Below are positions 25,834 to 32,532 of a stretch of 64,000 bases of DNA, one piece after another. A program made the position numbers and the translations under genes. The notes under the pieces are model-generated. The model saw only the letters and a list, made by a program, of their open reading frames with translations, did no database searches and had not been told where the DNA came from. The stretch comes from an uncultured Eubacterium sp. (GTDB lineage Bacteria; Bacillota; Clostridia; Lachnospirales; Lachnospiraceae): positions 138,580 to 202,579 of the forward strand of contig CAJTRZ010000003.1 in NCBI GenBank assembly GCA_910578975.1, in the 5' to 3' direction. Position 1 is the first letter of the stretch. Each line of letters opens with the position of its first letter.

Positions 25834-26020
25834 CTATTCTTCTCCTTCTCTTTTTACTTTCATTGATATAGTCACCTCATCTTCTCCTTTTACATTATGT
25901 AGGGCTGCTATGTCCATAAATTTGCTTGCATCTTCAATTGTCGCAAATTCAAAAAACTGCCTCATTATAAGATGCTTGAATTTTGACTATGTAAGTTATT
26001 TTCTGTGATTCTCTCTCCAT
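25834..26020 (-). pseudogene. Frameshifted small phage gene (or +1 frameshift gene)
   Basis: AAGGAGGA precedes an ATG at 26020. The reading frame runs 23 codons to TTT TGA at a T6 run (25956-25951), while the next frame continues EFATIEDASKFMDIAAL to a stop at 25834, exactly before gp157. Removal of one T gives a normal 61-aa protein. It is either an inactivating insertion, a sequencing error, or a programmed +1 shift at TTT-TGA, comparable to the release factor 2 site. The ribosome site and perfect operon fit say it is or was a real gene. Confidence 0.6.
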
Positions 26021-26046
26021 ATATCTATTCCTCCTTAAAAATCCTC

Positions 26047-26214
26047 TTATATTCGCATCTGCCTGCAGGTCTCCATAACCTCATCTAAAAAATTGTTATA
26101 CTCTTTAACTTCCAAATCATTAGAGAGGCTTATGCTCTCGCATGCATCATGTATCAGATCCTCTATCAATTCATCTTTTGCTTCAAAGTCATGTCTGAGT
26201 TCTGTTATTTCCAT
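26047..26214 (-). CDS. Small acidic phage protein, 55 aa
   Basis: A good CAAGGAGAA site precedes ATG at 26214. The 55-aa product is helical and acidic (LRHDFEAKDELIEDLIHDACE). It lies in the early operon between a membrane protein and the frameshifted gene. I recognise no family. Confidence 0.6.
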   Translation of the reverse strand: MEITELRHDFEAKDELIEDLIHDACESISLSNDLEVKEYNNFLDEVMETCRQMRI

Positions 26215-26268
26215 AAATTCTCCTTGAAATTTTTCTTAATTTAAGTTACTATTTAATTGAGTTTTTAT

Positions 26269-26556
26269 TTAAGTCCTTGACTTTATGTCATGGGCTTTTC
26301 TTTTTGTCCTTTTGTTGCAGAAACAGACAATCTTCTGCGTTGTCCAGAATAATGCTATGGATACCAAAAAGATAAACGATATGATACTTCCACAGAACTG
26401 CCACCTGCTGTAATACACTACTTTACAACTGGTAAACACCAAATATGTAATCAGTGCAGCGCAGATAATACACATGAAACCACACATATCTCTGTTGTCC
26501 AGCATTGGCTTGTCCACCTTGGGACTTCGAAGATTTATTGATTGTATTTCTTTCAC
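26269..26556 (-). CDS. Small two-span membrane protein
   Basis: The start is a GTG at 26556 with GGAAAGGAGG just upstream. The 95-aa product has two hydrophobic helices (about residues 24-44, CGFMCIICAALITYLVFTSC, and 56-76) and a basic Lys/Arg/Cys-rich tail. No toxin or holin signature is clear. It is read early in the lytic operon and could act at the membrane, for example in superinfection control, but this is speculation. Confidence 0.6.
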   Translation of the reverse strand: MKEIQSINLRSPKVDKPMLDNRDMCGFMCIICAALITYLVFTSCKVVYYSRWQFCGSIISFIFLVSIALFWTTQKIVCFCNKRTKRKAHDIKSRT

Positions 26557-26586
26557 TGACTATCCTCCTTTCCTATACTTGTCCTT

Positions 26587-26687
26587 AAAATCCGCTCTAA
26601 AAGAAGTACCAGACAATCTATATAATTCTAAAACGGGGGACGAAATGAAAATATTATCAACCTGATACCCCTTTTAGAACGGACTTT
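26587..26687 (-). ncRNA. Early-operon RNA with mutually exclusive hairpins
   Basis: On the - strand the segment 26687-26671 (AAAGTCCGTTCTAAAAG) can pair with 26603-26587 over 17 bp using only G-U wobbles as mismatches. Alternatively its part TTCTAAAAGGGG can pair with the CCCCCGTTTTAGAA segment at 26640-26627. The two helices exclude each other. It lies in the leader between two early genes. Confidence 0.45.
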
Positions 26688-26731
26688 AATTTCATTATTT
26701 AGTTAATTTACAAGCTTCTCAAACAAACATA

Positions 26732-26890
26732 CTATTCATTCTTAACTGAACTACCTTCTCTTTTCATTTGGTTGTATGCTAATACTCCAATTTGTTTAAG
26801 AATTGCTTCTACTTTCTTTTCATCTGAGACAACATAGTCGTCATAAATTTTTACTTTTACATTGCCTATTTTCATTTCTTCAACAACCAT
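26732..26890 (-). CDS. Small early phage protein, 52 aa
   Basis: AAAGGAG precedes the ATG at 26890. The 52-aa product begins MVVEEMKIGNVKVKIYDDYV, with a C-terminal KQIGVLAYNQMKREG segment, similar to many small proteins in Clostridia prophage early operons. Function unknown. Confidence 0.6.
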   Translation of the reverse strand: MVVEEMKIGNVKVKIYDDYVVSDEKKVEAILKQIGVLAYNQMKREGSSVKNE

Positions 26891-26951
26891 TGTGTCTCCT
26901 TTCTATCTCTTACTTACTAAATTTTATGAGTTACTTGCTTGTCTAATTCTG

Positions 26952-26980
26952 TTGCTTTTTGTTTATTTCCCTTTTATACT
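26952..26980 (+). promoter_or_regulatory. Promoter of DUF4145 gene
   Basis: TTGCTT (26952-26957), 17 bases, TATACT (26975-26980) on the + strand, about 50 bases before the gene start. Confidence 0.7.
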
Positions 26981-27030
26981 TAAATTACAGGTGTTCCAGC
27001 ACCGAGTATGAATGAAAGGGGGGACAATTT

Positions 27031-27720
27031 ATGCAAAAAGAAATTCATTTTACTTATAATAATGTCAACACTGAGAAATATGCTTTTGAATATGAAGATG
27101 TAGAACAATGTCCTATTTGTAAGACAAAAATTTCTCCAATTTATATAGCATCTTCACTTGATAGGAATAACCAAGCAAGTGTTTTTCATTTTTGTAGGGG
27201 TTGCAAAAATACATTTATAACCAAGTACTCAATTTTTAAATGCCATAATGATTATGGAACAATATTTTGGTATAAAATGAAAAAAATTCTTTCATCCGAA
27301 CCTAATCATTTTGTAAAACAAGATTTTGATAAAAACATTCGTAATCTTTCGCCACAATTTGATAAAATCTACAATCAGGCTCTTGCTGCTGAATCTTCAC
27401 AATTAGATGAAATTGCTGGGTTGGGCTATCGTAAGGCTATGGAATTTTTAGTTAAGGATTTTGCAATTTACCAACGTCCTGATGATGAAGACAAAATCAA
27501 ATCCATGCTTTTAGGACAGTGCATTAACGCTTACATTAACAATGACCAAATTAAAACCTTAGCCACTCGCTCTGCTTGGATTGGTAATGATGAAGCACAT
27601 TACATTCGAAAGCAAGAAGACCGAGATGTTCAAGATATGAAATCTTTTATCCAAGCTATCGTTTATTTCATTGGAATGATTCTCATTACTGAAGACGCTT
27701 CAACTATGGAGCCTAAATAG
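27031..27720 (+). CDS. DUF4145 domain protein with zinc finger
   Basis: A 229-aa protein on the strand opposite to the lytic genes, with its own promoter. Residues 28-70 hold paired cysteines (CPICK...CRGC) of a zinc finger. The C-terminal half carries GLGYRKAMEFLVKDF and WIGNDEAHYIRKQEDRD, the DUF4145 signature, a HEPN-like fold often tied to defence systems. Independent expression suggests a moron gene active in the lysogen. AAAGGGGGG precedes the ATG. Role as an antiphage factor is an inference. Confidence 0.82.
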   Translation: MQKEIHFTYNNVNTEKYAFEYEDVEQCPICKTKISPIYIASSLDRNNQASVFHFCRGCKNTFITKYSIFKCHNDYGTIFWYKMKKILSSEPNHFVKQDFDKNIRNLSPQFDKIYNQALAAESSQLDEIAGLGYRKAMEFLVKDFAIYQRPDDEDKIKSMLLGQCINAYINNDQIKTLATRSAWIGNDEAHYIRKQEDRDVQDMKSFIQAIVYFIGMILITEDASTMEPK

Positions 27721-27916
27721 CATCTTTTGTAGAAAATTCAATATGCAATTGAAAACTATGAAGCTTGTCGATTGTCTCATTTAATTGACAGGCTTCTTCT
27801 TTTGCCTTATCTATCAAAGTTTTAAACTCTTTAATATTAGTAACGCTAATGTTTAAAATACCTTTAGACATTCTGTCATTTCCTTGTCCTGCATTTTGTT
27901 TAAAATAGCCGTTCAT
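27713..27916 (-). CDS. Small phage coiled-coil protein, 67 aa
   Basis: AGAAAGGAG lies before the ATG at 27916. The product (67 aa) has an ISVTNIKEFKTLIDKAKEEACQL segment and a beta-like ending, a common small protein of Clostridia prophages just after Cro. Its 3' end overlaps that of the convergent DUF4145 gene by 8 bases. Confidence 0.65.
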   Translation of the reverse strand: MNGYFKQNAGQGNDRMSKGILNISVTNIKEFKTLIDKAKEEACQLNETIDKLHSFQLHIEFSTKDAI

Positions 27917-27928
27917 CTTTACTCCTTT

Positions 27929-28120
27929 CTACTGCTCTTCTAAAAAGTAACTAATATCTACACCAAAATAATCTGCTAAAATCTTTAACTTATCAGCCTT
28001 CGGAGTGCTTTTTCCGTTTTTCCAATCGGATAATGTAGATGGAGCAATCCCTGTGTCTTTAGAAACTTTAAAAGCATTTATGCCTCTCTCGTCTAAAAGC
28101 TTTTGAAATTTTTTGTACAT
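27929..28120 (-). CDS. Cro-like XRE regulator
   Basis: A 63-aa helix-turn-helix protein (VSKDTGIAPSTLSDWKNGKSTPKADKLKILADYFGVDISYFL), first gene of the lytic early operon and divergent from the CI gene. Its recognition helix (PSTLSDWKNG) resembles that of CI (NGTFSDWKNG), so both probably bind the TTACG-N6-CGTAA operators in between. GAAAGGAG precedes the ATG. Confidence 0.88.
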   Translation of the reverse strand: MYKKFQKLLDERGINAFKVSKDTGIAPSTLSDWKNGKSTPKADKLKILADYFGVDISYFLEEQ

Positions 28121-28154
28121 TTTTACTCCTTTCTGAAATTTACTATTGCGCTAA

Positions 28155-28170
28155 TTACGGAAAACCGATA
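28155..28170. promoter_or_regulatory. Operator-like site O1
   Basis: TTACGGAAAACCGATA, an imperfect copy of the TTACG-N6-CGTAA palindrome, lying between the lytic promoter and the cro start. Confidence 0.45.
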
Positions 28171-28240
28171 TAATAAATTTATCAATATTTATTTTTTATA
28201 AAGAAAAAAACAGAAAAACAACATATATTACGCTCCTGCT

Positions 28241-28256
28241 TTACGGACTTACGTAA
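28241..28256. promoter_or_regulatory. Operator-like site O2
   Basis: TTACGGACTTACGTAA, a TTACG-N6-CGTAA palindrome, just downstream of the predicted lytic start site. Probable CI/Cro operator. Confidence 0.65.
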
Positions 28257-28267
28257 CTCACACTTTT

Positions 28268-28296
28268 ATATTATTACGTATATCCGTAAAAGTCAA
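28268..28296 (-). promoter_or_regulatory. Lytic early promoter overlapping operator O3
   Basis: On the - strand TTGACT (28296-28291), 17 bases, TAATAT (28273-28268). The spacer is the palindrome TTACGTATATCCGTAA (28274-28289). A repressor bound here would block polymerase directly. Confidence 0.75.
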
Positions 28297-28341
28297 GCGC
28301 TTTTTTCGTGTTTCTGTAATTTTTCTTAGAAAGAAGGAATC

Positions 28342-28722
28342 ATGTACGCTGTTTTTGCCAAATTACTAGAAGATAATAATATAAAATCAAGTACTGTTGC
28401 TAAAGCAACAGGAATATCTAATGGAACGTTTTCTGATTGGAAAAATGGTCGAAGTAATCCTGGTCCAAAAACACTAAAAAAAATTGCTAACTATTTTAAT
28501 GTTTCTGTAGATTATTTAATCACTGGAAAAGAACCTACTATTGATTTTTTATATTCAGAGGATAACGCAGAATTTTTAATTGAAATACAAAAGAAATCTC
28601 ACAACCAAAACTTTGTAGATAGAATAAAAAAATATATGAACCTTATTGAGGCTGACCAAAAGTCTGTAGATGACTTGATAGACTTTTTATATGACAAAGA
28701 AAAAAAAGAAGAAGCGGACTAA
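28342..28722 (+). CDS. CI-like XRE repressor without peptidase domain
   Basis: A 126-aa protein: XRE helix-turn-helix at residues 8-62 (VAKATGISNGTFSDWKNGRSNPGPKTLKKIANYFNVS) and a helical C-terminus for dimerisation (FVDRIKKYMNLIEADQKSVDDLIDFLYDKEKKEE). There is no S24/LexA-type peptidase domain, so RecA-triggered self-cleavage is not expected and induction must work otherwise. A short SOS-box-controlled ORF converges on its 3' end. AGAAGGAAT precedes the ATG. Confidence 0.9.
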   Translation: MYAVFAKLLEDNNIKSSTVAKATGISNGTFSDWKNGRSNPGPKTLKKIANYFNVSVDYLITGKEPTIDFLYSEDNAEFLIEIQKKSHNQNFVDRIKKYMNLIEADQKSVDDLIDFLYDKEKKEEAD

Positions 28723-28865
28723 ACCACTTCTTCTTTTTCCATTCCACTAATTAATTTGTAATAAAATCTCAATCTCTTAGGATTATCAATCTTTTTTAGA
28801 ATTTGTACAATATTATCTATGTACTCTTCATTCGTTTTTTCTACTTTACTCCCTCTTTTATCCAT
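28719..28865 (-). CDS. 48-aa SOS-controlled ORF, candidate antirepressor
   Basis: The ATG at 28865 has GGAGAG upstream. The 48-aa product is charged and helical (NPKRLRFYYKLISGMEKEE). Its stop overlaps the CI gene stop by 4 bases in convergent orientation. The promoter 40 bases upstream contains a LexA-type box. I recognise no family; an SOS-induced antirepressor would fit, because the CI protein cannot self-cleave. Antisense readthrough into cI is another route. Confidence 0.55.
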   Translation of the reverse strand: MDKRGSKVEKTNEEYIDNIVQILKKIDNPKRLRFYYKLISGMEKEEVV

Positions 28866-28911
28866 ACATTCTCTCCGTTCGTTCCGCATTTTCTAAGATA
28901 ACGATATATTC

Positions 28912-28940
28912 ATTATATCGAACATTTGTTCTATTGTAAA
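28912..28940 (-). promoter_or_regulatory. Promoter with LexA (SOS) box in spacer
   Basis: TTTACA (28940-28935), 17 bases, TATAAT (28917-28912) on the - strand. The spacer carries CGAACATTTGTTCT (28919-28932 on the + strand), close to the Gram-positive LexA consensus CGAAC-N4-GTTCG. Also overlapped by a CGATATATTCATTATATCG inverted repeat. Confidence 0.75.
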
Positions 28941-29340
28941 TATTAAATATAATTCTAAAACAATAATTACACCCTCATTAAATTAGTATGAATCTAAATA
29001 TATGTACCCTTTAAACATTTTTATCCCCCTTTCATAATAAAACTTTCATATTTTTTCTTCTTTCGTTAAATTTTGTATATTTATTATACGAAAGAAGTTT
29101 GCTAAAAATTGCAGGTAAAAACTGTAAATTATCTCTTGCTATATAGTAGAATTGTTTTATTGAAATATGTAAGTAGTTAAGATATACTAAAATTACAACA
29201 TAGAGTTGAGGATAAGAAACAAGATCACATTATAAACGCTAAAAGAATACATTATCGAATTTAATTTTAATTCGGTTGGTGTTATAAAGAAATTTTAATC
29301 AAAGGAGAAAAATATACAAAAACAAAATAATCACGAATAC
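28941..29340. other. AT-rich intergenic stretch between SOS promoter and Abi locus
   Basis: No gene of convincing length. It holds a 10-bp inverted repeat CTTCTTTCGT...ACGAAAGAAG (29058-29098) and a GGGGGATAAAAATG start for an 11-codon ORF on the - strand. Near its right end AAAGGAGAAAAATATACAAAAAC has a ribosome site but no start codon, perhaps a decayed leader peptide. Confidence 0.5.
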
Positions 29341-29368
29341 TTGACAAGATTTTTCCATATGATATAAT
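29341..29368 (+). promoter_or_regulatory. Promoter of the Abi-associated RNA
   Basis: TTGACA (29341-29346), 16 bases, TATAAT (29363-29368). Consensus hexamers; transcription would start near 29374. Confidence 0.85.
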
Positions 29369-29373
29369 GTAGC

Positions 29374-29437
29374 TACTAGCAAATGGTCGGTGGCCGACCA
29401 CATGGGAGTCTTGGAATTGTATTCCAAGGCTCTTTTT
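29374..29437 (+). ncRNA. AbiF-type small RNA upstream of Abi_2 gene
   Basis: About 64 nt between a consensus promoter and a terminator. Hairpin 1 is TGGTCGG-TGG-CCGACCA (29384-29400). Hairpin 2 is the terminator GAGTCTTGGAAT-TGT-ATTCCAAGGCTC followed by T5 (29406-29437). It ends 16 bases before the Abi_2 start codon. The layout matches the abiF RNA motif I recall from comparative genomics; AbiF-like proteins are reported to bind such RNAs. Confidence 0.75.
29406..29437 (+). terminator. Terminator of Abi-associated RNA
   Basis: A 12-bp stem with one wobble, a 3-nt loop and T5. The protein gene begins just after, so its expression needs readthrough. Confidence 0.85.
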
Positions 29438-29453
29438 GTATAATGGAGAAAAT

Positions 29454-30509
29454 ATGAATAATATTAATTATAGTACAGTAGAAAAACAAATTGAAAAATT
29501 AAAAAAACAAAACTTATCATTCCATAACGAAAATGACGCAAAGTATCAATTACAATTATACGGTTATTTCAACTTAATAAAGGGATATCGTGACCCATAT
29601 ATTATTAAATCTGATAACGCGCTACAATATAGAACTGGTGTATCATTTGAACAAATTACCTCCTTGTACATATTAGACAAAAATATAAGAAGTGCGGTTA
29701 TATCTGCTATGTTAGATTTAGAAGAACATCTAAAAGCTTCTGCCGCAGAAGTTATAGCTCGCTCGTTTGGAACTAATGAAAAGGATTATTTACTTTTTAA
29801 AAACTATAAAGATAAGAAAAAATCAAACAAAAATTTTTCATTAGGTTCAATAATGGATAAAATGAAAACCACTCTACTTTCGGGAAAAGATCCTGTTAAA
29901 CATTACAGAGAAGAACATGGAACAATTCCACCTTGGGTATTATTTAAAAATGTATACTTTAGTACTATTATTAACTTTGTTGATTTATTCAAAACACCGG
30001 AAAGAGAACAATTAGTATCATACCTTTATGATGTGGATTCTTTGCAATATGATATCTCTCAATTAAAAACAATGATGATGGATTCACTTTTTATTTGTCT
30101 CGAATATAGAAATTTAGCGGCTCATGGTGGAAGAATTTACAATTATTATTGTAGTAAGCAGATGACTAAAAAAGCCTTTCCACAGATATCTGACTCCGAT
30201 ATTCCTAAAGGAATGAATTTATTATTATTTATATTGTATTTATTTAAATATGATAATCCCTACCAGATTCTGCATACTAGCATTTTAAATGAAGTAAATA
30301 GACATTTAGAAAACTATCCCGAAGATATTACCTATCTTGGACATATACTTAATTTAGACTTCGTAAAGCAAGAAATAGGATGGATATCTGGCAGTAGTAA
30401 TATTTATCACAACGACCCAACATGTAGTGGTATCAACAATGCTATTCCAATTCCTATTGATGATTTAAAACAAAATGGGTGCAGACCATGCAAAAAATGT
30501 TTTAAATAA
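29454..30509 (+). CDS. Abi_2 / AbiF-family abortive infection protein with C-terminal Cys domain
   Basis: Start at 29454 (351 aa) with GGAGAAAAT upstream; an upstream TTG frame is unlikely. The N-terminus (EKQIEKLKKQNLSF...YQLQLYGYFNLIKGYRDPY) and EYRNLAAHGGRIYNYY (near residue 226), with the HEPN RNase motif R-x4-H, define the Abi_2/AbiD/AbiF family. The last 40 residues add IYHNDPTCSGI...GCRPCKKC, an Ada-like His/Cys metal site not typical of all members. A small RNA precedes it. Proposed role: RNase toxin held by the RNA and released on infection. Confidence 0.88.
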   Translation: MNNINYSTVEKQIEKLKKQNLSFHNENDAKYQLQLYGYFNLIKGYRDPYIIKSDNALQYRTGVSFEQITSLYILDKNIRSAVISAMLDLEEHLKASAAEVIARSFGTNEKDYLLFKNYKDKKKSNKNFSLGSIMDKMKTTLLSGKDPVKHYREEHGTIPPWVLFKNVYFSTIINFVDLFKTPEREQLVSYLYDVDSLQYDISQLKTMMMDSLFICLEYRNLAAHGGRIYNYYCSKQMTKKAFPQISDSDIPKGMNLLLFILYLFKYDNPYQILHTSILNEVNRHLENYPEDITYLGHILNLDFVKQEIGWISGSSNIYHNDPTCSGINNAIPIPIDDLKQNGCRPCKKCFK

Positions 30510-30589
30510 AAAGAGACCGGCCACAAAACCAGTCTCTTCATCTATTACCGTTTTACTTAACGACCAAAACGGTTTCAAAACTCATTTAA

Positions 30590-30624
30590 CCCCGAAGGAA
30601 ACTATAACATTGTTTCTTTCGGGG
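30590..30624. repeat. Inverted repeat upstream of integrase
   Basis: CCCCGAAGGAAAC and GTTTCTTTCGGGG pair over 13 bp with one G-T, around 9 bases. It lies 60 bases before the integrase gene and may be a bidirectional terminator insulating it. Confidence 0.6.
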
Positions 30625-30686
30625 TACAACAACTTTCGTTCAACTTATTTCGACAAATTGCTTTATTTATTGGAGGAAAAATATTT

Positions 30687-32270
30687 ATGGCTTATTGTAT
30701 ATACCTAAGAAAGTCAAGAAAAGATTTGGAATTAGAAAAAAGTGAAAATTATGATACTCTAACCAGACATAGGAATGCTCTGCTTGAATTAGCACATAAA
30801 ATGTCTCTTACAATAGGCAAAATATATGAAGAAGTGGTATCTGGAGATAGCATTGCTGCACGACCAAAAATGCAACAACTTTTAAATGATGTTTCCGAAG
30901 GGATTTGGGAAGGTGTTCTTGTTATGGAAATAGAACGTCTTGCCAGAGGCGATACTTCCGACCAAGGAATTGTAGCAAGAACTTTTACCTACTCTGACAC
31001 ACTTATAATCACTCCAGTAAAAACTTATAATCCGGCAGATGAATTCGATCAGGAATACCTTGACTTCGAACTTTTTATGTCTCGTAGAGAATACAACACC
31101 ATCAAAAGACGAATGCACGCAGGTATGATATCCAGTTGTAAAGAAGGAAACTGGATACATAACCAGCCTCCTTTTGGTTATAACAGAGTCCGGAACGAAA
31201 ACGCCAAAGGATTTCATTTAGAGCCAAAACCGGGAGAATCCGAAATCGTAAAATTAATATTCGAATGGTATACAAAAGGCATATTACAAGATGATGGTAC
31301 ATACGAGCCTATTGGAACATCTTTAATCGCAAACAAATTAAATACCGAATATAGTATAAAGCCAAAGAGTGGAGTTTGGACTGTACCAACAATATCAAGT
31401 ATGCTAAGGAATGAGCACTATCTTGGATATATTGTTTGTGGAAAAACCAAAAGAGAAAAAGTGTTTCAGGACGGAATGCTTGTAGATAAATGGATGTATC
31501 ATGAAAAAGGAGATTATGACTTATATCCCGGAAAACATCCAGCCTTGATTTCACAAGAAGTTTTCGACCTTGCACAAGAAAAACTTGCAAAAAACCCACG
31601 TAGACCCAATAAAAGCATTACGAATCCTTTAGCTGGTGTCATAAAATGCGGTCTTTGTGGTCGGTCAATGTATAGACGACCATATCAAAAGCGTGGACAA
31701 TCTGCTTCACTCATATGTTCTGAAAAAACCTGTCATAATGTTTCTTCCAAATTTGAACTGGTAGAAGATGCTTTATTGCAGTCTATAGAATCATGGGTAA
31801 ATGGATATGAAGTTCAAACAGATGATGGATTTGTAGACACTTCAACTCTAGATACGAAACTAGAGCTTTTAAAAGCCGAGGAAAAACAACTTGATGAATT
31901 AAAAGCACAATTAGATAGAATTTATGAATCATACGAAAAGGGCATATATGATGTAGAAGTTTTTATGTCTCGTCAAAAAATGACACAAAGTAAAATTTTA
32001 GATGCAGAAAACTCAATTGCTAATCTGAACACTGAAATAAAAAAAGAACGAAATTATATAGACAATCAGGAACAGATTATACCACAAGCCAAAAAACTGC
32101 TAAGCATTTACAGACACTCTGATGATGTGCAGTTAAAAAACGATTTGTTAAAATCTATATTTGAAAAGGTCGTTTATGTAAAAACTGCTAACGGACATTA
32201 CAAGAATCAAAGGCAAGACGATTTTGAATTGTCTTTATTTCCTAAACTTCCTAGAAGAAAAAACGAATGA
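30687..32270 (+). CDS. Large serine integrase
   Basis: A 527-aa site-specific recombinase. N-terminal resolvase domain: YLRKSRKDLE with the catalytic Ser near residue 10, MEIERLARGD near 79. Recombinase domain: PPFGYNRV (160s) and LNTEYSIKPKSGVWTVPTISSMLRNEHYLG. Zinc ribbon: KCGLCGRSMY...CSEKTCHN near 320-345. Coiled coil at 375-460. It integrates and excises the prophage; its attachment site should be close to its gene, at the right prophage end. Preceded by GGAGG. Confidence 0.95.
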   Translation: MAYCIYLRKSRKDLELEKSENYDTLTRHRNALLELAHKMSLTIGKIYEEVVSGDSIAARPKMQQLLNDVSEGIWEGVLVMEIERLARGDTSDQGIVARTFTYSDTLIITPVKTYNPADEFDQEYLDFELFMSRREYNTIKRRMHAGMISSCKEGNWIHNQPPFGYNRVRNENAKGFHLEPKPGESEIVKLIFEWYTKGILQDDGTYEPIGTSLIANKLNTEYSIKPKSGVWTVPTISSMLRNEHYLGYIVCGKTKREKVFQDGMLVDKWMYHEKGDYDLYPGKHPALISQEVFDLAQEKLAKNPRRPNKSITNPLAGVIKCGLCGRSMYRRPYQKRGQSASLICSEKTCHNVSSKFELVEDALLQSIESWVNGYEVQTDDGFVDTSTLDTKLELLKAEEKQLDELKAQLDRIYESYEKGIYDVEVFMSRQKMTQSKILDAENSIANLNTEIKKERNYIDNQEQIIPQAKKLLSIYRHSDDVQLKNDLLKSIFEKVVYVKTANGHYKNQRQDDFELSLFPKLPRRKNE

Positions 32271-32280
32271 CATAGTCGCA

Positions 32281-32466
32281 CTACGAGTTCCTCTGTTCCA
32301 ATATCGTTAAGCAATCCTGCAATTCTTGGATTTTTAAACGTAAACTTTTGTGACAAGTATCTAAATGCAGCGGAAGCTTCGCCATCCGGTCCTCCGAATA
32401 TTCATAACGTATAATTATTAGCGCAAACAAATTGTGATAAACTTTTATATAGAAGATAACCCCCAC
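32281..32466 (-). CDS. Short ORF at prophage right end, doubtful
   Basis: The frame spans 61 codons; an internal ATG at 32385 with GGAGGACCGG upstream gives 34 aa (MAKLPLHLDTCHKSLRLKI...). It sits directly beside the integrase stop and before a hairpin. It could be a remnant of the attachment target or a host gene fragment. No family recognised. Confidence 0.3.
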   Translation of the reverse strand: MGVIFYIKVYHNLFALIIIRYEYSEDRMAKLPLHLDTCHKSLRLKIQELQDCLTILEQRNS

Positions 32467-32493
32467 TTACATATTGCAAGTGGAGGTTTTTAA
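32463..32493 (+). terminator. Terminator-like hairpin between integrase and protease genes
   Basis: CCCCCACTT and AAGTGGAGG form a stem with one mismatch on the + strand and a wobble on the - strand; T5 follows on the + side. Serves convergent genes. Confidence 0.55.
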
Positions 32494-32532
32494 ATTTATT
32501 TCACTTCTAATTTTTTATAAAACTTATAATTC

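Noticed and set aside
25748..26008. An 86-codon + strand ORF
   Set aside because: It is the antisense shadow of the frameshifted early gene and gp157 start.
28981..29040. 11-codon ORF with GGGGGATAAAAATG on the - strand
   Set aside because: Good ribosome site but no conserved feature visible; too short to support.
32281..32466. The C-terminal part of cotJC beside the prophage integrase
   Set aside because: The translated residues do not resemble the conserved CotJC catalase-like sequence, so the missing part of cotJC is not here.
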